From contig JAPYTY010000007.1 of the NCBI GenBank assembly GCA_029942065.1, forward strand, positions 1-19,429: a stretch of 19,429 nt of DNA, in the 5' to 3' direction. Positions 7,334-15,290 of this stretch are shown here, piece after piece; position 1 is the first letter of the stretch, and every line of letters starts with the position of its first letter. This stretch comes from Acidobacteriota bacterium. Lineage in GTDB: Bacteria; Acidobacteriota; UBA6911; RPQK01; JADFOI01. The translations under genes and the position numbers were made by a program. The notes under the pieces were generated by a model. It was not told the DNA's origin. It did no database searches and saw nothing but the letters and a program-made list of their open reading frames with translations.

Positions 7334-8702
7334 CACGCTCTTCCCGACTCAGGAAGATCAGGCGGAGGTGTCTGGCGCCGAGGAACAGCCGCTGGCGGAA
7401 CGAATTCGTCCGCGCCGGCTGGCAGATGTGGTCGGCCAGGAGCATCTTCTGGGAGAGGGCAAGATGCTCCGGGAAGTCGTTCGGTCCGACCAGGTCCCCT
7501 CCCTGATCCTGTGGGGGCCGCCCGGATCTGGAAAAACCACCCTGGCCAGGATCATCGCCCGCGAAACGAAAAGCCATTTTGTCTCCATGAGTGCCGTTCT
7601 GGCCGGGATCAAGGACGTACGCCAGGTGATCAAGGAGGCACAGGTTCAGCGGCAGGCCTACCACAAGCGAACCATCCTTTTCGTCGATGAGATTCATCGC
7701 TTCAACAAGGCCCAGCAGGATGCCTTTTTACCTCACGTGGAAGCGGGAGATCTGACCCTGATCGGCGCAACCACGGAGAACCCTTCTTTTGAAGTGATCT
7801 CTCCCCTGCTCTCCCGTTCCCGCGTCCTGGTTCTCGAGTCCCTCAACCATGAGAATGTGGTGAAGATCCTGGAGCGGGCCGCAGTCGATGACGAATTCGG
7901 CCTGGGAACCTGGAAGCTGGATCTGGAAAGGCCCGCACTGGAGCAGATCGCCCTGTTTGCCAACGGGGATGCGCGGATGGCGCTGAATGCGTTGGAGGTG
8001 GCCGCCCGCCTGGCTCGGCAGGAAAATTCCGAGCAGCCTGCGGTTACCCTGGCGGTGGTCGAACAGGCACTCCAGCGCCGGACCCTGCTTTACGACAAGG
8101 CCGGCGAGGAGCATTTCAATCTGATTTCAGCGCTTCACAAGTCCTTGCGCAACAGTGATGTCGACGCAGCTGTTTACTGGTTGGCGAGGATGCTCGAGGC
8201 CGGGGAAAATCCCCTGTACATTGCCCGCCGGATGGTTCGCTTTGCTTCCGAGGATGTGGGATTGGCTGATCCTCGAGCTCTGGGCTACGCCAACGACGCC
8301 ATGCAGGCATTCAAATTTATCGGTCTTCCGGAGGGAAAGCTGGCACTGGCTCAGCTGGCCATCTATCTGGCCCAGGCACCCAAATCCAACGCCGTTTACA
8401 GCGCCTACCAGCGAGCTGAGCAGGACGTCCAGACAACGCTTAATGAGCCTGCTCCCCTGCACCTGCGCAATGCCCCCACCGGACTCATGAAAGACCTCGG
8501 TTATGGCCGGGGCTATCAGTACGCCCCTGACCTGCCCGAAGGTGTGGCCGATATGGACTGCCTGCCCGAGAGCCTGGCCGGACGACGCTACTACTATCCC
8601 GGCGACGCGGGCGACGAAAAGGAAATCCAGGCTCGTTTGGCCGAGAAGGAGCAACGAAGAAAAAAGAAGCCTGATAATGCCAAAAAGAAGGCCGGATCAT
8701 GA
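7326..8702 (+). CDS. rarA: Replication-associated recombination protein A (RarA/MgsA), AAA+ ATPase
   Basis: This is a 458-residue clamp-loader-like AAA+ ATPase that acts at stalled replication forks (RarA/MgsA/Mgs1/WRNIP1 family). Visible motifs: PLAERIRPRRLADVVGQEHL (22-41), Walker A GPPGSGKTT (64-72), Walker B LFVDEIHRFNKAQQDAFLPH, sensor 1 LIGATTENPSFEV, and the family-specific C-terminal regions SDVDAAVYWLARMLEAGE and YQYAPDLPEGVADM. A Lys-rich tail ends the protein. The ATG at 7326 is chosen over an upstream ATG at 7299 because GAAGGGAAT precedes it at proper spacing and it overlaps the methyltransferase stop. The RarA stop overlaps the next start (ATGA). Confidence 0.96.
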   Translation: MDNTLFPTQEDQAEVSGAEEQPLAERIRPRRLADVVGQEHLLGEGKMLREVVRSDQVPSLILWGPPGSGKTTLARIIARETKSHFVSMSAVLAGIKDVRQVIKEAQVQRQAYHKRTILFVDEIHRFNKAQQDAFLPHVEAGDLTLIGATTENPSFEVISPLLSRSRVLVLESLNHENVVKILERAAVDDEFGLGTWKLDLERPALEQIALFANGDARMALNALEVAARLARQENSEQPAVTLAVVEQALQRRTLLYDKAGEEHFNLISALHKSLRNSDVDAAVYWLARMLEAGENPLYIARRMVRFASEDVGLADPRALGYANDAMQAFKFIGLPEGKLALAQLAIYLAQAPKSNAVYSAYQRAEQDVQTTLNEPAPLHLRNAPTGLMKDLGYGRGYQYAPDLPEGVADMDCLPESLAGRRYYYPGDAGDEKEIQARLAEKEQRRKKKPDNAKKKAGS

Positions 8703-9715
8703 TGACCGCAGGAAAGCAAAAAGGCATTGAGGCCATAGCCGATGAGGGGGGAGTGATCCGCGCCGCCGCCATGGATCAGCGTGGATCCCTCAGGCGGGCA
8801 CTGGCCGAAGCAAAGGCTGTTGAACCGGAAACCATCGGTGATGAGGTTCTGGTTGAGTTCAAAAGCGCAGTGATCCAGGTCCTCTCCCCGTATGCCAGCG
8901 GAGTGCTTCTGGATACCGACTATGGATTGCCGGCCACCCGGGCTCGCCAGGAGGGAGTGGGATTACTTCTGGCCTATGAACAGTCCGGCTATGACAACAC
9001 CCAGCCGTGACGCATGACCCAGCTGATGCCGTCTTGGACGGTGGATCGCCTGAAACAGGAAGGAGCCCAGGGCATCAAGCTGCTGATCTACTACAGCCCC
9101 TTTGAAGATCCCGAACTCAACCAGCAGAAACAAACGATGGTCCAGCAGGTAGGTGCCGAGTGTGTCGAGCAGGATGTCCCTTTTTTCCTGGAGCCGGTTG
9201 GATACGACCCGGGTGGCAAACTCAGCCGTTTGGAGTATGCCCGGCAAAAATCGGAGGTGGTCACGGCAGGCATTCGGGAGTTCTCCCAAGATCAGTATCA
9301 GGTGGACATTCTCAAGGTTGAGATTCCGGTAGATCTCCACTTCACCTCCGGGACGCGATGGTCCGAAGGTCATGAAACGGCGTACTCCCACCAGGAGGCC
9401 CTGGCACTGTACCGCCGAGCGGCCCAGGCCGCCCGACGTCCCTTCATTTATCTGAGTGCCGGCGTCAGCAGTGCTCAGTTCCGGCAGAGTCTGGAGATGG
9501 CGGTGGAAGCGGGGGTTCCTTTTTCCGGGATCCTGTGCGGACGGGCCACCTGGCAGGAGGGCATTCCGGTCTACGCCCGGGAAGGATTGTCCGCTCTGGA
9601 AGATTGGCTCTCAACCAGCGGCGTCAGCAATATTCAGGGCATCAATGACATCCTGGCCTTGGCCTGCTCCTGGAAGAATTTCCGTCAACCGGGGATTTCT
9701 CCCGACAAAACTTGA
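8699..9715 (+). pseudogene. lacD: LacD-type (tagatose 1,6-bisphosphate) aldolase interrupted by one in-frame TGA
   Basis: The frame is LacD-like over its full length (338 codons; LacD is about 326 residues) but has a TGA at 9008-9010. Both halves are in the same frame. From memory of streptococcal LacD, the stop replaces exactly one residue in the GYD...W segment with no gap, so it looks like a single-base nonsense change (for example GGA to TGA), not a frameshift. The N-terminal part carries AAAMDQRGSLRRAL. The C-terminal part carries IKLLIYY, the Glu of PFFLEPVGYD, the Schiff-base Lys of DILKVEIPV (codon about 206), and SAGVSSAQF and CGRATWQEG. An ATG two codons after the stop could start a C-terminal fragment. 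It overlaps rarA (ATGA) and the next gene (TGATG). A sequencing error or stop readthrough cannot be excluded. Confidence 0.82.
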
Positions 9716-10806
9716 TGACTGCCTTCCGTGTTTTTGCCACCTGCGACATTGGTTCTGAAGCCCTCGATCGGCTCGAGCAGCGCGGTTATCAACTGGAAGT
9801 CCACGATTCCATCACCCCTCCCTCCAAACACCTGATCATTGAGAAGGTGGCCTCCGGCATCGATGCCCTTATCACCACCGTAAGAGATGAGATCGACGAG
9901 GAGGTCCTCCGCGCAGGGCGCGAAACGCTTCAGGTGATTGCTCAGGATGCGGTTGGGTTTGACAATATCGATCGTGAAGCCGCCAACCGTTATGGAATTC
10001 CTTTCACCCATACGGCAGACGTCCTGACCGATACCACCGCTGAATTTGCCTTGTTCATGCTTGGCTGCGTTTCCCGAAAACTGTATCCCAGTGAGAAGCT
10101 GGTCAGAGAGGGCAACTGGGAGACCTGGCATCCCTACCATCCCATGCTGGGGGACGAGGTTCACGGCAAAACGGTGGTGATCATCGGCACCGGAAGAATC
10201 GGCAGGGCTTTTGCTGTCAGGTGCACGGGCCTGGAAGTGAATATCCTGTGTTGTGCCCGAACCGCAGTGGACCCGGAGTGGTTGACGAGGATGCAACGAA
10301 TTTTGACCTTGCAGGCCGATTCGGGGCTCACTTCCCTGCCCTGCACGATCCGCGAGGTCTCGCTCCGCCAGGCCCTGGAGACGGGCGACTACATCAGCTT
10401 GCATGTTCCCTTGAACCAGGACACCCATCACCTGATGGATCGAAAGGCCCTGAATCTCATCAAGTCCACCGCCTTTTTGATCAACACCTCGCGTGGGGCT
10501 GTGGTGGATGAAGCGGCGCTAGTCGAGGCTTTGAAAGAAAACCGAATTGCCGGAGCGGCCCTGGATGTTTTCGAGCAGGAACCTCTACCCCAGAACTCCC
10601 CCCTTCGGGATCCGGCACTGGAGGATCGGCTTCGTCTGTTTCACCACTTTGGCAGCGGCGGTCGCCAAACCCGTCTGTCCGCCGACCCTGAAAAAGGGAT
10701 GGCCGGGCGAACCGTGGAGGGGTTGATCCAGGTCCTGGAACGAAAAAACGATCAGGAATTAACCCGGATCCCTTATGTGGTCAACAAAGAAGCCTTTGGG
10801 GGTTAG
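9715..10806 (+). CDS. D-isomer-specific 2-hydroxyacid dehydrogenase (PGDH/glyoxylate reductase-like)
   Basis: This is a 363-residue NAD(P)-dependent oxidoreductase of the D-2-hydroxyacid dehydrogenase family. It shows AVGFDNID, TTAEFALFMLG, the Rossmann motif IIGTGRIGRAFAVR, the catalytic Arg region INTSRGAVVDE, the catalytic Glu region ALDVFEQEP, and HHFGSGGRQTR carrying the catalytic His. About 20 extra residues follow the second Rossmann strand, a feature I associate with one subgroup. The substrate (glyoxylate, hydroxypyruvate, 3-phosphoglycerate or other) is undetermined. The ATG at 9715 overlaps the aldolase stop by one base (TGATG); the TTG one codon earlier is an alternative. The gene appears intact although both neighbours are broken. 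Confidence 0.92.
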   Translation: MTAFRVFATCDIGSEALDRLEQRGYQLEVHDSITPPSKHLIIEKVASGIDALITTVRDEIDEEVLRAGRETLQVIAQDAVGFDNIDREAANRYGIPFTHTADVLTDTTAEFALFMLGCVSRKLYPSEKLVREGNWETWHPYHPMLGDEVHGKTVVIIGTGRIGRAFAVRCTGLEVNILCCARTAVDPEWLTRMQRILTLQADSGLTSLPCTIREVSLRQALETGDYISLHVPLNQDTHHLMDRKALNLIKSTAFLINTSRGAVVDEAALVEALKENRIAGAALDVFEQEPLPQNSPLRDPALEDRLRLFHHFGSGGRQTRLSADPEKGMAGRTVEGLIQVLERKNDQELTRIPYVVNKEAFGG

Positions 10807-10840
10807 GGTGACTCTTCGGTCCGGTTGCTGGCACACAGCA

Positions 10841-11420
10841 GGATCCAAACTCAGAAAACTCACGGCGTGTTTGCAGAAAATATCGCGCTTCTGCTCCGGG
10901 GTCAGGAACGCGATCGATTCAATCGCCTGGATTGACTGCCGATATACCCTGGCCATTGCGTGAGATCCGATCCGAACATCAATTTTTTCCCGAAACCGGC
11001 ATCCAGCAGTCTCTGCAAATACCACTCGGAGATTGCAGGGGGGTACTTTCAGGGGGACAGATCCCCGTACACGTTCGGGTAGCGGAGCATCAGTGCAATC
11101 GTGTCCTCTAGGAACGGAAAGCCGGATGATTCTATGGAGATCCGGAGCGACGGATGGCGAATCAGCACCTCCTCGATCCGGGTGGGACGGCCTATCTCGA
11201 TACGAAACTGTGCGCCCGGTCCTCCCGTTCCGTGGGAGTGGATCAGCACCGGCACCTCGAATTCTTCGGCCAGGGCAAAGAATGACTCCAGGACGGGGTC
11301 ATCCGCAGCGATGCCACGATACTGACTTGTAATCTCGCCCATCCCCCCGAAACGGCCTGCCTCGTATTCTCGTCGCAGCCTGGCCAGATCCGCATCGGTT
11401 TTCTCCGCTGTGGTCGAGTT
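10841..11420 (-). pseudogene. Amidohydrolase-2 family TIM-barrel hydrolase, decayed remnant
   Basis: Only the C-terminal portion of an amidohydrolase_2 (metal-dependent TIM-barrel) gene remains. Recognisable segments in order are GRFGGMGEITSQYRGI, FEVPVLIHSHGTGGPG, LIRHPSLRISIESSGFP, YPNVYGDLSP, YLQRLLDAGFG, LMFGSDLTQWPG, and then IQAIESIAFLTPEQKRDIF. Three lesions are visible. The N-terminus with the first metal-binding HxH is missing, because homology stops near 11410 and a TGA (11421-11423) and repeats lie beyond. An in-frame TGA lies at 11049-11051. A frameshift of about -1 lies near 10938-10945, between WPG and IQAIES. The second frame runs on to 10759, into the dehydrogenase 3' end. It converges on the dehydrogenase gene. 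Confidence 0.83.
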
Positions 11421-11510
11421 TCAACATTTTGGTTATTAAATCCAACTCCAAAGAAGAATGTCAACATCCAGAGATTAAGGCCTGCCGGTGTGCGCCCACT
11501 GGACGCCCTT

Positions 11511-11545
11511 CCGGAATCGGCGCACTGAGGCGCCTCCCACATTCC
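11511..11545 (+). repeat. 35-bp dispersed repeat, copy 2
   Basis: This copy differs at one position from 6288-6322. Here the termini are exact inverted repeats (CCGGAAT at 11511-11517, ATTCCGG at 11541-11547) around the palindrome GAGGCGCCTC. It runs directly into heptad module B. It lies about 90 bp beyond the point where the amidohydrolase remnant loses homology. Confidence 0.8.
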
Positions 11546-11546
11546 G

Positions 11547-11603
11547 GAAACGTGAAACGTGGAACCTGGACCGTGAAACGCGCTGGTCAAAGACCAGTGT
11601 CCG
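11547..11603 (+). repeat. Heptad-plus-hairpin repeat module, copy B
   Basis: Five 7-bp units (GAAACGT, GAAACGT, GGAACCT, GGACCGT, GAAACGC; 11547-11581) are followed by the inverted repeat CTGGTC-AAA-GACCAG (11583-11597), then TGTCCGAGGCACCTCCCA, which resembles the right half of the 35-bp repeat. No gene is seen in 11421-11925. The rest of this interval holds simple near-duplications (TCTGGATTCTGGATTCC near 11634), a small CGCTC/GAGCG hairpin (11684-11696) and the inverted pair listed next. Confidence 0.75.
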
Positions 11604-11789
11604 AGGCACCTCCCAATTCCCGGACTCTGCTTTCTGGATTCTGGATTCCTTTTCCCGACTCCTTCCGGTCAGCAGATTCAGGCCGCTCGCAGAGCGCCCG
11701 CTACACCGGTCCCTTATGTTCGCTGGAATTGGAGAAACAAGACAGAGAAAAAATTTTCTTCGCTTCGATCAGATAAAGGCGACTTCTCT

Positions 11790-11874
11790 GTGTCTTTGTG
11801 TCTCTGTGGGGGAAATCTTATCTGTACCTTGGTGGTGACGTCCCGAAGTAGCCTCCACTAAAGCACAAAGGCAC
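11790..11874. repeat. Inverted pair of GTGTCTTTG-type simple repeats
   Basis: GTGTCTTTGTGTCTCTGTGG (11790-11809) and the reverse complement of 11855-11874 agree at about 15 of 20 positions, giving an imperfect inverted pair about 45 bp apart. Such short GTGTCTTTGTG-type tracts recur in many bacterial genomes as intergenic repeats. No coding function is apparent. Confidence 0.5.
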
Positions 11875-11909
11875 GACTGCACGAGACCACGTTTTAGGCC
11901 AGCTCCCCC

Positions 11910-11918
11910 TGCCATAAT
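11910..11918 (+). promoter_or_regulatory. Extended -10 promoter placing the GH3 start codon near +1
   Basis: TGC followed by CATAAT matches the extended -10 form (TGn-TATAAT, 5 of 6 in the hexamer). The hexamer ends 7 nt before the ATG at 11926, so a start site 6-7 nt downstream would fall at or next to the A of the ATG. No ribosome-binding site is visible upstream, and the -35 region is poor. Confidence 0.45.
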
Positions 11919-11925
11919 CGGGCCC

Positions 11926-13659
11926 ATGAAAAGCCCCTTCCCGGCCCTGCTGCTGGGTCTGGCCGTGGTTGCCATGACCCCTTTGCATGGCCAGAAGCCA
12001 AGCCTCGATGAGGGGGCCCGGATCTGGGTGGAATCCACCTTTGAAAAGATGAGCCTGGACGAAAAGATCGGCCAGCTGATTATCGGGGGTGCCGACAGCG
12101 ATTTCACCAATCTCAGAAGCGATAAATTTCAAAAGATCCGCGACGACATCACTCGCTACCATGTGGGGGGCTACCATACATTCGGAGGAGAACTGGTCTC
12201 AGCCGCCCTCCTGATTCAACGCATGCAGGAACTGGCTTCTGTGCCCCTGTTGATCACCGCCGACCTGGAAGGCGGAACCGGGCTCATTTTCCGGGGAGGG
12301 ACGCGCTTTCCCAAGGCGATGGCTCTGGCGGCCACCTTTGATCCCGAGAGTGCTCGTCGAGTGGGACGCGTGACAGCACTGGAAGCCCGGAGCATCGGAG
12401 TCAACATCAATTTCTACCCGGTCGTGGACGTCAACAACAATCCACTCAATCCAATTATCAATATTCGCTCGTTCGGGGAGAATCCCCAGCAGGTCTCGCG
12501 CATGGCTGTGGCTTATATTGAGGGTTTTCAAGAGAACGGCCTCATCGCCACCGCAAAACACTTCCCAGGCCACGGAGATACCAGCACCGACTCGCACCTC
12601 CAGCTACCCGTGATCAGGGTATCGCGGGAGAGATTGGACCAGGTGGAACTGGTTCCCTTCAAAGCGGCAATTCGAGCCGGTGTGGGCGCCGTCATGACGG
12701 CCCATCTGGTCATTCCGGCCCTGGACCCCGGGCCGGCTATGCCGGCCACCCTTTCCGAGCGTATCTCAACCGATCTACTCAAGCAGGAACTGGGGTTTGA
12801 CGGCCTGGTGGTCACCGATGCCATGAACATGGGAGGTCTGCGCCATCACTATGGAGATGGGGAGGCGGCCGTACGGGCTTTCTCGGCCGGGGCCGACCTA
12901 ATTCTCTTTCCATCTTCAATCCAGAGAGCCTTTGTCGGTCTTCGAGAGGCTCTCGGCCAGGGCCGGATCTCACGGTCGCGCCTTGACCGATCGGTGCGCC
13001 GGATTCTTGAAGTGAAGGCAGGCCTGGGCCTTCATCAAGGCTACCGTTCCTATCTTTCGGCCATCGATCAGCAGGTGGGCGCACCCGAGCAGCTGGAGTC
13101 GTCCCAGAGAATCATGGATCGGGCCATCACCCTGGTTCGTGATGAGAACGATGTACTGCCGTTCTCGCCCGGCCCGGATGCCAGGGTCGTGTTGCTGACC
13201 CTGCTGGATGAACGCCGCCCCAGAGAAAGCCGCGGGGCCGCATTCATGGCCGAGTTTCGCCGGCGTCATCGTCGCACCCAACACCTGGAGGTATTCCCCG
13301 ATGTTTCCGTCCAGAAATCGGATTCGATCGAGGACCTGGCCGAGGGTGCCGACTACCTGGTCGTAGGAACCTACATCAGAAGCGCCGCCAACAAGGGTGA
13401 ACTGGGCCTCTCTCCTGGTCAGATGCGACTCCTTGAGCGCCTTTCCAGGATCCGCGGTCCCGCCGCCTTTGTCCTTTTTGGAAGTCCCTATTTACTGCCG
13501 CTTGTTTCCCAGCTGCCTACCTATATTGTCGCCTACGACGACTATCCGGGTGCCGAACTGGCAGCCGTCAAATCGATTCTGGGAGAAACTCCGTTTCGCG
13601 GCAAACTGCCCGTCAGCCTTCCTGATCTCTACCCGGTTGGACATGGGATAAACAAATAA
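11926..13659 (+). CDS. Exported GH3 beta-N-acetylhexosaminidase, NagZ-type
   Basis: This is a 577-residue glycoside hydrolase family 3 enzyme, predicted to remove terminal beta-linked N-acetylglucosamine from glycans or muropeptides. A signal peptide (1-22, ending LHGQ, no lipobox Cys) implies periplasmic or secreted action, unlike cytosolic NagZ of enteric bacteria. The TIM-barrel domain carries TADLEGGTG, KHFPGHGDTSTDSH (211-224; the Asp/His dyad near 222/224 is the NagZ-type acid/base loop) and the nucleophile Asp298 in GLVVTDAMNM. A C-terminal alpha/beta domain follows (about 400-577) and ends with RGKLPVSLPDLYPVGHG. The start is the ATG immediately downstream of an extended -10 promoter. 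It is followed after 5 nt by the symporter gene. Confidence 0.92.
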   Translation: MKSPFPALLLGLAVVAMTPLHGQKPSLDEGARIWVESTFEKMSLDEKIGQLIIGGADSDFTNLRSDKFQKIRDDITRYHVGGYHTFGGELVSAALLIQRMQELASVPLLITADLEGGTGLIFRGGTRFPKAMALAATFDPESARRVGRVTALEARSIGVNINFYPVVDVNNNPLNPIINIRSFGENPQQVSRMAVAYIEGFQENGLIATAKHFPGHGDTSTDSHLQLPVIRVSRERLDQVELVPFKAAIRAGVGAVMTAHLVIPALDPGPAMPATLSERISTDLLKQELGFDGLVVTDAMNMGGLRHHYGDGEAAVRAFSAGADLILFPSSIQRAFVGLREALGQGRISRSRLDRSVRRILEVKAGLGLHQGYRSYLSAIDQQVGAPEQLESSQRIMDRAITLVRDENDVLPFSPGPDARVVLLTLLDERRPRESRGAAFMAEFRRRHRRTQHLEVFPDVSVQKSDSIEDLAEGADYLVVGTYIRSAANKGELGLSPGQMRLLERLSRIRGPAAFVLFGSPYLLPLVSQLPTYIVAYDDYPGAELAAVKSILGETPFRGKLPVSLPDLYPVGHGINK

Positions 13660-13664
13660 GCTCT

Positions 13665-15083
13665 ATGGGTTTCACAACTCTCGATTATGTGGTCCTCGTT
13701 GGGTACCTTTTAGGTTGTGCCATTTTCGGTACGCTGATCGGCCGGGGCCAACGCAATATCAATGATTATTTTCTGGCCGGCAAGCACATGCCCTGGTGGG
13801 CCATATCTTTTTCGATCGTCGCCACCGAGACCAGCACACTCACCTTCATAGGCGCTCCGGCCATCGCCTATACGGGAAACCTGACCTTCCTCCAGGTGAT
13901 CGCGGGGTATTTCCTGGGAAGACTCCTGGTGAGCTTCGTGCTCATCCCTTCCTACTTCAAGAAATCCCTTCACACCGTCTACCAGCTCCTGGACCTCCAG
14001 TTTGGAAAGAAGATTCAGAACTACTCCGCCCTTCTCTTCCTGGGGAGCCGCTCCCTGGCCGACGGAGTCCGATTGTTCGCCACCGCTCTGGTTTTGTCGG
14101 TCGTCACCGATCTGGCGGATCATTGGACGGTCATCATCATCGGTGTGGCGACCATAGCCTATACCTACTATGGAGGTATGCGTGCGGTGGTCTGGAATGA
14201 TGTGGCCCAGCTCATCATTTATGTGGGCGGGGCGGTGATTGCCTTTTTCGTGGTGCTGGAGGCGATCCCGGGCGGGTGGGCTGAGGTCGTCACTTTAGCC
14301 GCTCCTCTGGATAAGTTTCAGTTCCTGGATTTCACTCTGAATTTGAGTCTGGCCTATACATTTTGGGCGGGGCTGATCGGAGGCACTTTTGTCACCTTCG
14401 CCACTCACGGCACCGATCAAATGATGGTTCAGCGCTACCTGGCCTGTGGAGATCGCCGGGGCAGCCAGCTGGCCCTGATTCTCAGCGGCCTGATGGTATT
14501 TCTTCAGTTCTTGCTGTTTCTGGTCATCGGCGTCATGCTCTTCGCCTTTTACGAACGTTTCCCCCTGGGGCAGGAACTGGAACAGGTGGATCGGATCTTT
14601 CCCATTTTTATCGTTGAGCAGATGCCGGCCGGCTTTTCCGGCCTGATCATTGCCGCCATCTTTGCTGCCGCCATGTCGACGCTCAGCAGTTCCCTCAATT
14701 CCCTCTCCTCCTGTTCGATCAATGATTTTTACAGGGTTTACCTGGTGCAGGAAGCTTCCGATTCCCACTACCTGCGGGCATCCCGGGCGGCAACCCTGAT
14801 CTGGGGAGTTATCCTGATTTTCATTTCGCTGTTGGCCCGGAACTGGGGCGAGGTTTTGCAGGTGGGATTGACCATCAGCAGTATCACCATGGGAAGCGTC
14901 CTGGGGATTTTCCTGCTGGGCCTCCGGAAAGGTAAATTGAGGGAGGGACCGGCACTGGTTGCCATGGTAACAGGACTGATGATCGTTTTAGCCATCCATT
15001 TACTGAGCGACGTTGCCTGGACCTGGTACATGCTGATCGGAACCGCCACGACCTTTGGAGTTGGGATTTTCTACGAAGAGTAA
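13665..15083 (+). CDS. Sodium:solute symporter family (SSS) transporter
   Basis: This is a 472-residue polytopic inner-membrane transporter of the SSS family (LeuT-like fold, about 13 hydrophobic segments across the whole length). Typical markers are the N-terminal DYFLAGKHMPWWAISFSIVA with TETSTLTFIGAPAIAY, then YYGGMRAVVWNDVAQLIIY, then THGTDQMMVQRYLAC, and the AAIFAAAMSTLSSSLNSLSS helix that carries the Na+-binding Ser/Thr residues. Its start lies 5 nt after the GH3 stop with no strong ribosome-binding site, so co-transcription and coupling are likely. The pairing suggests uptake of an amino sugar or sugar acid released by the GH3 enzyme; the substrate is inferred from context only. Confidence 0.93.
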   Translation: MGFTTLDYVVLVGYLLGCAIFGTLIGRGQRNINDYFLAGKHMPWWAISFSIVATETSTLTFIGAPAIAYTGNLTFLQVIAGYFLGRLLVSFVLIPSYFKKSLHTVYQLLDLQFGKKIQNYSALLFLGSRSLADGVRLFATALVLSVVTDLADHWTVIIIGVATIAYTYYGGMRAVVWNDVAQLIIYVGGAVIAFFVVLEAIPGGWAEVVTLAAPLDKFQFLDFTLNLSLAYTFWAGLIGGTFVTFATHGTDQMMVQRYLACGDRRGSQLALILSGLMVFLQFLLFLVIGVMLFAFYERFPLGQELEQVDRIFPIFIVEQMPAGFSGLIIAAIFAAAMSTLSSSLNSLSSCSINDFYRVYLVQEASDSHYLRASRAATLIWGVILIFISLLARNWGEVLQVGLTISSITMGSVLGIFLLGLRKGKLREGPALVAMVTGLMIVLAIHLLSDVAWTWYMLIGTATTFGVGIFYEE

Positions 15084-15127
15084 GCCATTTGGGCTCGTCT
15101 GCCGGACATTTTTGCCTGAAGGCCAAC

Positions 15128-15263
15128 CCGGGATTATGCATAGGTTTTTTGCTGAAGGACCGCAGACGGCTGGCCCCGCAGGCATACGCTTGCAGTACGC
15201 CGAGGAGCCCAGGGAAGCACGACAGTCAGCGTGGATGGATGGGGAATTTACGCAAAATCCCGG
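15128..15263 (+). repeat. MITE-like dispersed repeat with terminal inverted repeats, copy 2
   Basis: This 136-bp element has imperfect inverted ends: CCGGGATT at 15128-15135 is an exact reverse complement of 15256-15263, and the match continues inward with mismatches for about 19 bp. Its core (15172-15220) is nearly identical to 20-68 in copy 1, in the same orientation. Compared with copy 1, about 15 bp are missing in the right half. It lies 44 bp past the symporter stop and upstream of pilT. No coding capacity or clear target-site duplication is visible. Confidence 0.75.
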
Positions 15264-15290
15264 CTATATGTAGTAGCATGATTTCAGTTG

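Noticed and set aside
9008..9045. Selenocysteine insertion at the aldolase TGA
   Set aside because: A small hairpin CCGTC-TTG-GACGG (9029-9041) lies at roughly the right distance, but the loop lacks the GGU-type feature of bacterial SECIS elements, the aldolase family does not use a Cys or Sec here as far as I know, and a nonsense change is simpler.
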